From Dasypus novemcinctus (Eukaryota; Chordata; Mammalia; Cingulata; Dasypodidae), in the NCBI RefSeq assembly GCF_030445035.2, contig NC_080689.1:26317278-26381277 (forward strand): a stretch of 64,000 nucleotides of DNA. Reading direction: 5' to 3'. Both the position numbers and the translations under genes were made by a program. A model generated the notes under the pieces. The model was not told the DNA's origin and searched no databases. It saw nothing but the letters and a program-made list of their open reading frames with translations. Shown piece by piece: positions 11,800 to 23,246 of this stretch (positions are counted from its first letter, which is position 1; each line of letters starts with the position of its first letter).

Positions 11800-12020
11800 C
11801 TTAGTATTATCTTCCTCTACTTTACTCGCCTCACTAGAATGAGCTTTCCAAATGCAGATCTCTCTCGCTCCATTTAAATCCTTCAGTGGCTCCCGTTACC
11901 TTTAGAATAAAGTCCATATCCTCAGGATGGCATATCTGGCCTCATCATGATCTGGTTTCTGCCTCTCTCTCTAGCCTCATCTCTAATCCAGCTATCTTCA
12001 CCCCGTAAAATGTCAAGCTC
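11800..12020 (+). repeat. L2 LINE fragment
   Basis: Contains the common L2 words CCTTCAGTGGCTCCCGTTACCTTTAGAATAAAGTCC and GATCTGGTTTCTGCCTCTCTCTCTAGCCTCATCTC in plus orientation. Confidence 0.65.
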
Positions 12021-12739
12021 CAGCCAGTATAGGACTACTGAGGTTTTTTGGTGGAAAGAGACAATTTCAAGGAGAGATTTATCAAGAGTGCCAGGGGTGG
12101 CAGAGAGGCTGAGAAAGAGATGAAAGGTATCTGTTAGATTTAGCAAGCAGGAGGCCATTGTTGACTTGGCAAGTGAAATAACATGTTAACAGTACCTTCC
12201 CAGATTTAGACTTACGAAGAAAGTATAACCTAAAGAGTATAGCACTGATTATAAACTTTGGGTTTGTGGATAATTTTCCTTTAGTTATTCTCATTATAAT
12301 AAAAAACATTTATGCAGAGTCTACTATATGGAAAAGCATTTTCCCACTCTGAGGAGAGAGGCTATGTGCCTATAATGGTGGCATATGAGAGGTAATAAAT
12401 TATCTGATACAGACAACATGATAAGAAGGAGGAGTACTTATTGTCAATTGAGGTGATTAAAGAAGACTTTATGGGAAAGGAAGTAAAAATTGAGTGGAAT
12501 TCTTAAAGAAAAAGAAAAACTTAGATGGACAGAAGTAGAAACATTTTAAGACAAAACATTCTAAGGGAATAGTAACAGGAGTGTGACTTTGCCTTTGTAA
12601 TCAAAGGCTTTGGGGCTCCAACACAAAGCAATCTGCATCCCAAACCTCATTTAAAACAACACAGTAAGCACCTACTATAAGCCAGGATATGGGGAGGAGG
12701 GTCATGGATACAAAATTACTTTTAAGGGTCGACAATAAC

Positions 12740-12800
12740 ATTCTGGGGGGGAGGGAGGGGAGAGAAAAAAAGAAAGAAAGAAATCTTTAAAAAAAAAAAT
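12740..12800 (+). repeat. 3' tail of a DAS-type SINE
   Basis: Only GGGGGGGAGGGAGGGGAGAG and AAATCTTTAAAAAAAAAAA are present, which is the terminal part of the SINE family. The rest of this copy is missing. Confidence 0.5.
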
Positions 12801-13454
12801 TCCTTTTTCCTAACCTGAGTTGAACCAATGAGTTATAGATGCAGGAGTCAGGTGGAAGGAAGCCAAAATGTGACTTTTTAAAAATTAATTAAGCTGATAA
12901 TGATTATGGCTTCAGGTGCTGCCAAGTGGGCCCGTTTAACCACTTCACATCTTAATTAGGTGATCCCAGGCACAGCTGGACCATGGCAGGCCTGTCATCA
13001 GAGGACCAATGGCGGAGAACAGAAAACAAAATCTTCCTGTTTTTTGGCCTCAGACTTTGGACAGCCTAGATCCAAAAAGGAACCCAGAAGGCACTGAGCC
13101 ACATTTTCCCAGTTTCTTCTTTCAATTCCCAGCCAGAAGGCAGCCCTCTGGCCAGAGGTATCCCTCCAGCAGAAAAGTTTCCCCATAAGAACATTAAGAA
13201 ATGGAGAGTAAGTTTCTTCCTAACATCTCTGAAAATTTTTATCATTGACTATATAAGCATTAATCTTTGAGGTAACAACAGAATCCTAATCCCAAATAGA
13301 ACTAGTGAAAAAAATACAAATAATCCTTGTTATAGGGAATTCATTGTGGATATATCTTCATGTGCATGTTGTAAGGAGGGAGTTATGTGGCTGGAAGATG
13401 AATTTACAACTTGGCTTTCAAAACTTCCTAGAAATCTTTTGTGGTCACCTGAGT

Positions 13455-13600
13455 TCATTAGCAAATATTTATTAGTGTCTACTTTGTGCAAGAGAGTGTG
13501 CTAGAATTGGAATATAAAGCTGAATAAGACAGATCTTGAATAAGCAGCTTGAAGCTGCTGGGCTACTGATGAAACAGGCATATACGTGATTACAAGAATA
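13455..13600 (-). repeat. L2 LINE 3' end, antisense
   Basis: Antisense L2 wording: GCAAATATTTATTAGTGTCTACTTTGTGCAAGAGAGTGTGCTAGAATTGG...AAGCTGAATAAGACAGATC. Confidence 0.65.
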
Positions 13601-13659
13601 GCCAGAAATAGGAGCTATGAACAGCGAGGGAAGCATAGAGAGATTGAGAGGTGATGGAT

Positions 13660-13825
13660 TTTCCTGTTTGTTTCCTTTTTATTATAATTATTGAAATAAT
13701 GAAAATGCCCCAATGATGAGATGATGAATGCACAACTATGTGATTGTGCCAAATACCATTGAGTGTTCACTTTGGATGAATTGTTTGCTTTATTAATATG
13801 TATCAATAAAATTGATTTGTTAAAT
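13660..13825 (+). repeat. L1 3' UTR fragment
   Basis: GATGAATGCACAACTATGTGATTGTGCCAAATACCATTGAGTGTTCACTTTGGATGAATTG followed by ATATGTATCAATAAAATTG is the end of an L1M/MA-type 3' UTR in plus orientation, including the AATAAA signal. Confidence 0.7.
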
Positions 13826-14439
13826 AAGTAAATAAATGATTACAAGGTAGTGAGAGAAACACCAATGCAGATATATACAGGGGGCCATGAAAGTGATTGT
13901 GCTGACAAACTGGGTGGGGAAAGTTTTTCAGAAAAACTAAAATTTGATCTATCTTGAAGGGAGGATAGGGATTCTGTGGAATATAATTTGAACTCATTTT
14001 CGTTTAAGCCAGAAGAAGGGAAACTTCCCTTGGGATGAACCCGGCTCTCCTCTGTTTCTCTGCCTAGGCTTGATCATGCCACTACTATTGCAGCCCCAAG
14101 CATAATTTCCCTTCTGATGGGCTACATGACTTTTCCACTCAGATCTGACCCTTCCAGATAAATGAATAATTAATTTAGCTTTCCAAAGTGATTATAGTTG
14201 CTAATACCTGGAAACAAAGCTGCACTTTAAGGTGTAAAAATAAGCAATATACCTAAAATAACACCTCTGCGGCTGTCCTTCTCCCCATCATCTTTTTTCT
14301 CATAAATATAACAATGTATTTTCCCTCTGTTTGTATAGAAATCTGCATCTCTTTCTTCCTGCTTTTCTCCTTTTCTTTTCCCTTTATTATTCTGTTCACC
14401 TTTGCCTCCCCCTCCTCTCTTTTTGTTTCCCCCCGCTTT

Positions 14440-14522
14440 TTTTTAGAGGTACTGGGCTTGGGGATTGAATCTGGGACCTCGTGCATGGAAGTTGGGGCTC
14501 AACCACTGAGATTCACTGGCTC
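14440..14522 (-). repeat. Short DAS-type SINE monomer, antisense
   Basis: GAGGTACTGGGCTTGGGGATTGAATCTGGGACCTCGTGCATGG...GGGGCTCAACCACTGAG is the reverse of the short tRNA-like unit also seen at 5880, 29232 and 45975. Confidence 0.7.
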
Positions 14523-14529
14523 CCTACCC

Positions 14530-15020
14530 CTTGTTTCCCATACATGAATACAGAATTCATATATGTTTTAAAGTATACTTGTAATTATTTTAAAACATTG
14601 TAATAACTGATTAAAGTATCATGTTTGCTATTTCTACTTTTGAAAATAGCTGAATGGAGCTTCTGTGTTATGAATAAATTAAGCTTGCTGTTTGTAATTA
14701 GTCTTCAATTGTAACCACCCTACGTTCCAGATGTTAAATGACTCCCAGTAGCAAAAAAGATTTCCCACCTAGAGACTATGGTAATGCTGTGATAACAACT
14801 CTTGCATTTGAATTTTATTTTTTTGTAACTAACAATGCTAGGAAAGATTTCTAGTCACCACAGCACTTTCCATGTCCAAAGTCCTATACAATTGACCATA
14901 ATATTTCACCAAGACCTAGTTTTCAATGAAAGCATATGCAAGTACAGTGGTGGCACCAAGAATAGTGTGGGACGATTTTTCATTCTCAAAATCTTTATTC
15001 TTTGGTCTGGACAATTCACC
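14530..15020. other. Intergenic DNA, nothing recognised
   Basis: AT-rich sequence without a recognisable gene or repeat family. It lies between two SINE copies upstream of the TTC39-family gene. Confidence 0.5.
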
Positions 15021-15021
15021 T

Positions 15022-15353
15022 CTTTTTTTTAAGATTTATTTTTTCTCTCCCCTTCCCCCCACCCAGTTGTCTGCTCTCTGTGTCCATTTGCTGTTTGTTC
15101 TTCTATGTCCACTTCTATTCTTGTCAGTAGCCCGGGAATCTGTGTCTCTTTTTGTTGTTGTTGTGTCATCTTGCTGCATCAACGCGTGGGCCTCCCCTAG
15201 GCGGGGGACACCCCTGCGTGGTAGGGCACTCCTTGCGTACATCAGCACTACATGTGGGCCAGCTCCACATGGGTCAGGGAGGTCCTGGGTTTGAACAGTG
15301 GACCTTCATGTGGTAGGCGGACACTCTATCCATTGAGCCAAGTCCACTTCCCA
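15022..15353 (-). repeat. DAS-type SINE, antisense
   Basis: Reversed tail TTTTTTTAAGATTTATTTTTTCTCTCC, body with CATCTTGCTGCATCAACGCGTGGGC, and reversed head ATTGAGCCAAGTCCACTTCCC. The central part is shorter than in the 9631 copy. Confidence 0.88.
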
Positions 15354-15486
15354 GCCTTTTTCTCATCTTAAGTAGAGAGCTATGCAAATACATGCCCCTT
15401 CCAGACAGATTCTTGCTCCCCCAGCCTTCTTATAGAGAAATTTTACAGCTACCACAGTACAGTTGTACAACACCAATACTCTGAAG

Positions 15487-15676
15487 CAGGGGTTCTTAAC
15501 AAGGGGTCCATGAGCTTGAATTGAAATTAAAAAAAATATTCTTGTGGGGACGTGTTGATGCGCATGTGATATATTTATTAAGTAATACACAGTATAGTGT
15601 GGACTAAGTAAGGGGTCTGTGGTTTTCACCTGACTGGGAAAGGGGTCCGTGAAACAAAAAAGGTTAAGAACCCCTG
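15487..15676. mobile_element. hAT-type MITE with intact terminal inverted repeats
   Basis: A 190-bp element starts CAGGGGTTCTTAAC and ends GTTAAGAACCCCTG, a perfect 14-bp inverted pair. It is flanked by an 8-bp duplication with one mismatch (CTCTGAAG at 15479-15486, CTCTAAAG at 15677-15684). The 8-bp target size and CAGGG terminus mark a non-autonomous hAT element. It has no coding capacity and is fixed ancient sequence. Confidence 0.85.
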
Positions 15677-15846
15677 CTCTAAAGTTTATTTCTATGAAAA
15701 TGATATGTTGAAGGGATGATCACAAAAGAACTTTTCTGTTTATAAAGGATTTACATCATAGGGTCTTAAAAGAGCATGTTTCTTTTAGTCCATTGCAAGT
15801 TATTTGAACTTTTTAGGAATGTATCTTCTGAGTAAATAAAATTATG

Positions 15847-15874
15847 TTTTTTTTTTTTCTCTTGCCTGACATAG
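15847..15874 (+). promoter_or_regulatory. Candidate splice acceptor upstream of the TTC39D-like ORF
   Basis: A long pyrimidine tract (TTTTTTTTTTTTCTCTTGCCTGACATAG) ends in AG at 15874, 183 bases before the likely start codon. It would let a remote non-coding first exon join the intronless coding exon. A four-codon upstream ORF (ATGAGAATACCCTAA) begins at 15875, directly at the putative junction. This is inference from the motif; no donor exon was identified. Confidence 0.4.
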
Positions 15875-16057
15875 ATGAGAATACCCTAATGCTGCCCTTC
15901 ACAGCTATTAGTTTGTTTGCTTGTATTGTAACAGCAACACCTCAGGCTGAGCTTTGTGTGGAAGAAGTGACCACTGCTAAGAGAGCAGACGCAGTCATCA
16001 TTGCAGCCACAGCATTCCACTTCAGTTATTTCCCATCTCGGAAGTGGAGAAGCAAAT

Positions 16058-17776
16058 ATGTCACTTGTTCTAAGTAAAAGAGAAAATGATGAGGACAAAT
16101 TTGAAGATGCCTATGAAATTATTCCGGTGGCAACAACAATGAATCTAGTGTGTTCCTTGGAAGAATGCACAACTGGATTGTATTTATTTCTAAATAACAG
16201 ATTCTCAGATGCCATAAATCTCATTCATCCATGGTCTAATAACAGCACATACCATGCCCTCCTTTATAGTATCCTTATGGCTGTCAAGGCCATCCTGACT
16301 TTTGATCCACATGATATACAGATTGGAATGGCTGCTGCCAAGGAAGCTTTGAAAACCTGCAACCGGTTCCGAAGAAAATCTAGGATAATGACTTTATCTC
16401 GAATAGTGAGAAAACAGGGATTAAAAGCTGTCAAAGAAGAGGAATTGCATGCAGAACTCTGCTATGCTGAGTGTTTGATCCTGAAATCCTCTGTATCGTT
16501 TATACAGGATGACACTATACTTGGTTTTCTGAAAAGTGGGATCAACGTTGGGTTAAGTTACCAAATATACAAGGACTGTCAACAAGTATTATTACAGACT
16601 CCTCATTGCCAGAGCAAAGCCTACAAACACCTGGTTGGAGGAATAAAATTTGGACTTGGAATATTCAATTTGATCTTATCACTTGTACCACCAAAGTCAC
16701 TTAAACTTCTCAATGTTGTTGGATTTGGTGGTGACAGAGAGGTAGGCTTGGCTTTCCTTCATGAGAGTGCATCTGAATCCCATATAAATAATATCTTAAG
16801 TGTTTTGACTCTACTCTTTTATTACAATTATATCTATATAGCTTTTGGCATTGGAAAGGGTTACAGTTCTACCATAGAGGGTCTCTTCATAATCTACCTC
16901 CAGAAATTTCCAAACTGTGTCATACTTATATTTTTTCATGCTCGTTTTAGTATGTTGAAAGGATGTTTTGAACTTGCACAGTTGAAATTACAGAAGTGCA
17001 TTTTTATTCAAAATGAATGGAAGCAGGTGCATCACCTCTGTTACTGGGAACTTATGTGGTGCCACATTTTTCTGCAGGAGTGGAAGCAGGTTTACCACTA
17101 TGCCAATCTACTGTCTCAAAACAGCAGGTGGTCCAAGGCAATATATACATACAGCAAAGCTATGATACTGGCCTTGCTTCCTTCTGATTTTATGAAATCT
17201 GTGAGTGAAGACATGATCTCTCTCTTCTTACAAGTGGATAGCCTGAGAATAAAGATTTTAGGAACTTCTGTGCCAATAGAAAAGTTTGTTGCAGAGAAGA
17301 GTAAGCGCTATGCTACTACCTCAGGCTGGTTTACAGCACAGCCCATTCTGGAATTCATTTATGCCTGGAGTGGTTTCCGAGTCATGAGCAAAAGACTAGA
17401 CCTTATTTCAAGCTGGCTATCAATAATTGAAAAAGGACAAGTTCTTTTACAAGAAAATCCAAATAAAGAGTATGGCATGGATGACACAAGTTTGTTAAAT
17501 TTACTGAAAGGCATATGCCTTAAACACTTAGGCAAATATAAGAGAGCCGAGACCTACTTTAATTGTGTCATTGAAAAGGAGAAAGTGTTAAAATATGATC
17601 ACTATTTGGTGCCATATAGTTATTATGAACTGGGAATTCTGCACTATCTAAAAGGAGATTATGCCAGTGCAGTAAAAAACCTAGACAACATAAAAAACTA
17701 CAAAGACTATGCCATGGAAGCCCGGTTACATTTTAGGACTCATATAGCCCTTGAACAAATAGCTAAAGAAAAGTGA
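16058..17776 (+). CDS. TTC39D: TTC39-family protein, intronless (TTC39D-like), 572 aa
   Basis: A single uninterrupted frame runs from ATG 16058 to TGA 17774-17776. The start is the first ATG after an in-frame stop at 15968 and has A at -3. The protein has the whole TTC39/IML2-type (DUF3808) layout. An acidic N-terminus leads into the SLEECTTGLYLFLNNRFSDA repeat (about 37-56), then the EELHAELCYAECLI helix, the EWKQVHHLCYWELMW block near 330-345, and C-terminal TPRs (about 480-560: LLKGICLKHLGKYKRAETYF, then VPYSYYELGILHYLKGDYASA). TTC39 proteins are TPR scaffolds of poorly known biochemistry; TTC39B is linked to LXR turnover and lipid metabolism. Absence of introns means a retrocopy of a TTC39A/B-like mRNA. 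Its place between SRSF7 and GEMIN6 matches the rodent single-exon gene Ttc39d. No frameshift or stop is seen, which suggests long-term selection. Assignment to D rather than a lineage-specific copy rests on synteny. Confidence 0.88.
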   Translation: MSLVLSKRENDEDKFEDAYEIIPVATTMNLVCSLEECTTGLYLFLNNRFSDAINLIHPWSNNSTYHALLYSILMAVKAILTFDPHDIQIGMAAAKEALKTCNRFRRKSRIMTLSRIVRKQGLKAVKEEELHAELCYAECLILKSSVSFIQDDTILGFLKSGINVGLSYQIYKDCQQVLLQTPHCQSKAYKHLVGGIKFGLGIFNLILSLVPPKSLKLLNVVGFGGDREVGLAFLHESASESHINNILSVLTLLFYYNYIYIAFGIGKGYSSTIEGLFIIYLQKFPNCVILIFFHARFSMLKGCFELAQLKLQKCIFIQNEWKQVHHLCYWELMWCHIFLQEWKQVYHYANLLSQNSRWSKAIYTYSKAMILALLPSDFMKSVSEDMISLFLQVDSLRIKILGTSVPIEKFVAEKSKRYATTSGWFTAQPILEFIYAWSGFRVMSKRLDLISSWLSIIEKGQVLLQENPNKEYGMDDTSLLNLLKGICLKHLGKYKRAETYFNCVIEKEKVLKYDHYLVPYSYYELGILHYLKGDYASAVKNLDNIKNYKDYAMEARLHFRTHIALEQIAKEK

Positions 17777-17822
17777 TTTAAACACAAAGTGCGGCTTTGT
17801 TTAGTATGAGTGAAATGTCCAC

Positions 17823-17828
17823 AATAAA
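17823..17828 (+). terminator. Poly(A) signal of the TTC39D-like gene
   Basis: AATAAA occurs 47 bases after the stop codon, in CCACAATAAACAAAG. No retained A-tail follows, as expected for an old retrocopy. Later AT-rich sequence may hold alternative signals. Confidence 0.55.
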
Positions 17829-17839
17829 CAAAGTAAATT

Positions 17840-18960
17840 AACAGAAAAATCATTATTTGTGGAAGAAATCTAAGAAGAGGGAGCTGCTAAGAATCTGACC
17901 AGTAACAAGCAAGAAAGGAATTTGCTATTACTTTCCCTTCTTTCCTTCTCCATACCTATAAAATGGAATGTCTTAGACTAGCAATTGGAGTGATTTACAT
18001 TCTTGAAAAAGAAAAATTATGTACATTATAAAATATACGCTCTGTCATATGGTCATTAATCTATTGATTATGTCATATAACATTTTCAAAAACTCAAAAA
18101 TATGTTTTACAATCTCACCGGATTATGTATACAAATCCCAAATGAAATAGGAAAACTCTCTATGAAAGAGATCCCAATGCCTGTAAATATTTTTTACTTA
18201 GTTATTTAATTAATAATCAAAATGACTTCAAGTGTCTTACTGATGATTCAAAACAACTCGATGCACTAAATAGCGTAGACCGAATGGTTTTCCCTTGTAC
18301 TCAATCATGATTTTTTCGTTGGCCTCCTTTACCACAGGGTTTTTTTCCCCGTTTGTTCAGTACACTAGACCTTTCCACCCTTTTTCATTAAGAAGCTCAA
18401 GTATGGATTCATAATTTGCTACAGGGTAGAGAAGAAAGTAACCTTCCTACACACACATGTAAAACCCTTGGAAGATAATTGGAGACAGTCGAGGACAGAT
18501 GAACTGGGTAGAAGATAAGAGTAGGCTGTTACCGGGGTGAGTTTTGTTACTTTGTAAGAAGGCCCTCTCTGGGATGTAATTCCTACCCGCTCTTCAACAT
18601 AATTCATCTGCATGCATCTACCCTGTTGCCTTTGTTAGTGGGCTACTCTGAGAACAAATAGCAGCTGGAGAGATGGAGCTTGGTCTTTTCTTACATGCCT
18701 TGGGGATAAAATCAGTCCCCAGCTAAAGTATATTCTCTTTACAGTTACCCTTTGAAGTAGAAGTTCCTGGGAAAGTTTGGCTTGCCAAAATTTATCATGG
18801 AAATTATCTTAATGCTTTGGTGTATTGAAACAACAAAGTGGAACACAATGAGGAGCTGGTATTTCAGATTTAGAAATGCTTGCTTTTAGGAACATTTTCT
18901 CATAAATTAGAAATAGATTTTTAAGTCAACAATGTGCTTATATGGTTCCCCCCTTATTTA
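17840..18960. other. Downstream flank of TTC39D-like gene, nothing recognised
   Basis: AT-rich sequence with no clear repeat family. Part may be an extended 3' UTR of the TTC39-family gene. Confidence 0.45.
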
Positions 18961-18964
18961 ATTG

Positions 18965-19135
18965 GTATGATATAGTGGTTAAGAGGTCAGGGTCTGGACA
19001 GATTGCCTGGATTTGTATCCTAACTCTGCCACTAGCTGTGTAGTCTTAGGCCTCTGTGCCTCAGTTTCCTCAGCTGTAAAATATGAATAATAATGCCTAT
19101 CTCATGGATTTGCTGTGGTAAGATTGAGTTTACTA
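18965..19135 (+). repeat. MIR SINE
   Basis: TATAGTGGTTAAGAGGTCAGGGTCTGG, CTCTGCCACTAGCTGTGTAG and CCTCAGTTTCCTCAGCTGTAAAATATG are a well preserved MIR head and core in plus orientation. Confidence 0.88.
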
Positions 19136-19379
19136 CTTTACTGCTATTACTAAGAATAATAATGTATTGTCCTTCAGTACAGAGAATTTGAATTCTTTTT
19201 GGAAAAAGCAAAGATCCCTGTGTTACCGCTTTGCCAACCTAGAATTTGACCTGTTAATTTGCTTTTGCTTTCTTAGTTTATCTTGGTCTTTTATGAAATA
19301 AGTCACTCTGCCTTAATTATGGTTTTGTGTTTTATAAAATATCCTAGCTTCTTCCAATGAATAGCAAATTTATTAATTG

Positions 19380-19495
19380 GCTAAACAAATAGGTATTGAA
19401 TATCTACTATATACAGGCACTAAACTGAGGTACTGAGGAGATGAAGATAAGCATGGTCTCTGTCCTGAGCATCTTATTAGGGAGATAAATTAGGA
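19380..19495 (-). repeat. L2 LINE fragment, antisense
   Basis: AACAAATAGGTATTGAATATCTACTATATACAGGCACTAAACTGAGG...AAGCATGGTCTCTGTCC is antisense L2 3' sequence. Confidence 0.6.
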
Positions 19496-19499
19496 AAAT

Positions 19500-20890
19500 T
19501 TTTATTGTGGTGGAAACACCTGAAACAGTTGCTTACTTACACAGGACTTTTTCAAAAAAAAAATAAATAAATCTGAAGATAGGTAGTCCAGGGCTGGTAT
19601 GCTTTTTTAAAAATCTTTTTTTAAATCTTCTCCCTTATCCTGAGCAGGTAGGCCTTCTTCTCATGCATTTCTCCTCATGGTAGAAAGAGATTCCCTCACT
19701 TCCAGGTCTTATATACAAGCCAGGCAGGTAGGAGAAAGAATGGTAAAGGTACAAAAAAGGCTTTCTCCTTTCTAGGAGGCTTTCCCTGTTTATTTTGGAA
19801 GTGACAGCCTTCCTAGAGACTTCCACATATCACATTGGCCAGAAGTATTCATTGGAACAACCCTATCTGTAAGGGAAGCTGAAAATTGAGATCTAGCTTT
19901 CTCACCTCATTAGGAGGTTGTGGGAAAGAGTTGTAAAATGAACCAACCTACAATACATATATAAATAACAATAAAGTACATAATGGTATCAAAGGGGGCA
20001 AAACAACAATGAGGTCAAGGTAACACCTGGAGGAGACTGAAGATCTCACAAGACATCTGGAGAACGGCATGCCTTGTTGAAGCCACTGCCCACAGTCCCA
20101 GTTCTGAGACAAGAGTTGACTAGGCATATTGAGATGGAGTCTCACCAATCATATAAGAGATGGAGGTATATTTATTTATAGTTGGACTATTACAGAGTTT
20201 CCAAAGTTGAATTCCTATAGGGATCAGGCAGGTAATACAAATATCTGAAGCAGCCAGGTATAAAATAATGAGTGATAGAAAATTAGTTATGAAGAAGAGA
20301 AAGCCTATCTAAAACTTCAAATTTTAAAAATACATTTTTTTTCATGGAGGCAGGTACCAATGTACACAAACCCATGTACACAACCTAGTTTGTGACTTCT
20401 GGTCTATTCCTTTGTATTTACTAGAAAGTGCCTATATTTTCCTCCAGAGCACCATCTCTTCCCTTAAATAGTATATGTGGAAAACTAGTGAAGGGGTCAC
20501 AAGGGAGGCAGATAGTTTTAGAAATATTTATTACAGACCAGAATGAGATCTGATGAATCCTGCATTTCCACAGTATACACACATCCTCACAAAGTCCCTG
20601 CCTCCTAGATTCAGGGTGTCTGAACAAACACCCACAACCTATTGCTTTCTGACCTTTCTTATTCTATGTCTTCTGCTGCCAAACCTGGGTAACTGAATGG
20701 TCAAGTAGAATACAATATTTTAAAATTTTCTTTTACTAAATACAATCCTGTTCCAGTCCTGCATCTCAGAAAATACAATCAGGTTACCTAGTTTGGAATT
20801 TCAATTGTTCCCATACTTTTTTGGTCACCTGGATTATAGATGGTCTCTTTGTGCAAATTAATTACAGATTTAATTACATCCATTTTAACT
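19500..20890. other. Intergenic DNA, nothing recognised
   Basis: No gene-like frame or clear repeat family is seen. Short opposing frames (19635-19826, 19948-20148, 20421-20627) show no known domain. Confidence 0.45.
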
Positions 20891-20892
20891 TT

Positions 20893-21260
20893 TTAAAAAA
20901 TATTTTATTGTATTTATTTATCCCCCCTCCATTGTTTGTAGTTGCTGTCTGTTCTCTGTGTCCTTTTGCTGTGTGCTCTCTGTCTGCTTGTCTTCTCTTT
21001 AGGAAGCACCGGAAACCGAACCCGGGACCTCCCATGTGGAAAAGAGGTGCTCAATCATCTGAGCCACCTCAGCAACCTGGTTTGCTGTGTCTCTTATTTT
21101 CTTTCCTCTTTGTGTCTCTTTTGTTGTGTCATCTTGTTGCATCAGCTTGTCACGCGTGCCTGCCATGCCAGCTCACCTTCTCCAGGAGGCACTGGGAACG
21201 AAACCTGGGAGCTCCCATGTGGTACAGACACCCAATCACGTGAGCCACACCTGCTTCCCA
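20893..21260 (-). repeat. DAS-type SINE dimer, antisense
   Basis: Two reversed tRNA-like units are visible, AACCGAACCCGGGACCTCCCATGTGG near 21015 and AACGAAACCTGGGAGCTCCCATGTGG near 21195. The tail with TTTTATTGTATTTATTTATCC is at the left. This is the dimeric form without the long central region. Confidence 0.85.
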
Positions 21261-21329
21261 TTTTGTTTAACTTTTAATGTCAGTTTATAGGAGCTTGGAG
21301 GAAGTTGCCTCCCTATACCATAAATACAT

Positions 21330-21640
21330 ATAACATGTTTTTTTAAAAATAAAATTTTATTTAAGTATATCATTTATGTATGAACATACATGAACAATAA
21401 ATGTGTAGTAAAATGTGTAAATTTACAGAACAAACATGCATATCATCATACAAGGCTCCATACATCTCCCCACCACCAACACTTTGCATTGTTGGAAAAT
21501 ATTGGTTATAAACTATGCAAGAGCATCATCAAAATATTACTACTACTAACTATAGTCCATATCTTACATTTGGTATATTTTTACCTCAACCCACTCAATT
21601 ATTTACACCCTATATTAGTATTAAATATTTATTTTCATTG
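21330..21640 (-). repeat. L1-type 3' UTR sequence, antisense
   Basis: The stretch ATGAACATACATGAACAATAAATG...CATGCATATCATCATACAAGGCTCC...TACTACTAACTATAGTCCATATCTTACATTTGGTATATTTT recurs with variation near 29800, 30340-30640, 31060-31660 and 63340-63420. It is an interspersed family, read here as antisense L1 3' UTR. The exact subfamily is not determined. Confidence 0.5.
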
Positions 21641-22782
21641 AAGAGAAAAAGTTCTCATATTTGTCCTGTTAACCACCGTCCATCATCCACTACTGAATTT
21701 CTTGTCAAGTAACATGCTTCTGAAGCACTTCTTATTCCATATAAACCTTTTCTGATCTAATTTTTAAAAATTTTTATTGATAATTACACTGAATGCTAAA
21801 TGTCCACCTTTACAATAAATAAAGTAATTTTAACACTAAAACAAAACATGCATCTGATAGCCATTATTTTTCTATTTGGGAGAGTTTTAAAATTATTTTT
21901 TGGTCACACACACAAAACAAACAGGAATGTACCTATACAAAGGTCCGCAATAGGCTATCCTATTAAAAAAGTGTTGATTCACAAAAGACTGTGAATATAG
22001 CATGTAACTAGTTAATACAAATTTAATAACACACCTTGTATAAAATATCACATGAAGAAAAGACTGTCAAAAAAAGTGGGTTTGTTCAGACAATCTGACA
22101 AATTAACAAAAAAAGTGTTTTCTAAGACATAAGGAAATGCAACATTATTATTCTTGAACACTTTTAAGTTCAAGACTTTCTACTCAATAGACTAGCTGAG
22201 AATCTGAAACTGAGAAAATATATTTGAGCACAAACAGCTTGTGCAACTTAGTACTTTTTTTTCATCAGAGGGTATTACTCAACTCCAATCAATGTGCCTG
22301 CTCCATACACAGTTCAGATGTGAGAAAAGCACTTCCCTGTACAGGAACTGTACTGTCTTCCATCCACTGCTTGCAGTGGTCTAACACAGGCAATCAGTTT
22401 TCTCCCCCATTTTGTAGTAACTTAATCTTCCTAAAATCTTCCCTAAAGAAGTAACCAGCCCCCATGGACATAAGGTGCTAGAGTCATAGGATGACTCTAT
22501 TTTTCATTTCCATGTTTGGAATTCTTGACGCAACATTCCAGAGCAAGTGCTCAGGACCTGCTGCGTCCAAGGGACTGATAAAGGAAAAAAAAATACAGTC
22601 ATTCACAGGAAAACTTAATACACAATAACAGAAGTTGGTCGTTAAATCACATCTAATCTTTCAGCACTTCGGAAGCAGATGATTTCAGTTTTCCCAAACC
22701 TTGGCGTCTAGCTCTTTTGTAGTTTTAACACTACAACATCAATGATGCATCATGTCCAGAATCAGTTAAAAAAGACTGTCAA

Positions 22783-23217
22783 GGCAAGAGGATGTGGCTC
22801 AACTGATAGAGCATCCATCTACCATAAGGAGGGTCCAGGATTCGATCCCCAGGGCCTCCTGACCTGTGTGGTGAGCTGGCCCATGCGCAGTGTTCCCGCA
22901 CACACACAGTGCTGTGCCACTCAAGTGCTGTGACATGCAGGGGCGCCCCCACGTAGGGGTGCCCCATGTGCAAGGAGTGCACCCCACAAGGAGAGCCACC
23001 CTGTGCGTGAAAAAAGCGCAGCCCACCCAGGAGTGGTGCTGCACACATGGAGAGCTGATGCAGCAAGATGACACAATAACAAAAAAAAAGATAGTTTCCC
23101 AGTGCCGCTGGATAATGCAAGTGGATAATGCAAGCCGAAGTAGAACACACAGCGAATGGACACAGAGAGCAGACAAGGGGGGGTGGGGAGAAGGGGAGAG
23201 AAATCTTAAAAAAAAAA
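22783..23217 (+). repeat. DAS-III-type SINE inside the CTBP2 retrocopy
   Basis: The element starts GGCAAGAGGATGTGGCTCAACTGATAG and ends in AGAGAAATCTTAAAAAA. The 15-bp duplication AAAAAAGACTGTCAA (22768-22782 and about 23218-23232) flanks it. Confidence 0.92.
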
Positions 23218-23246
23218 AAAAAAGACTGTCAAATTTCTTTTCTCTT

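Noticed and set aside
16001-16057. N-terminal extension of the TTC39D-like protein
   Set aside because: The in-frame extension begins with a TTG, not ATG; an in-frame stop lies at 15968. The first ATG is 16058.
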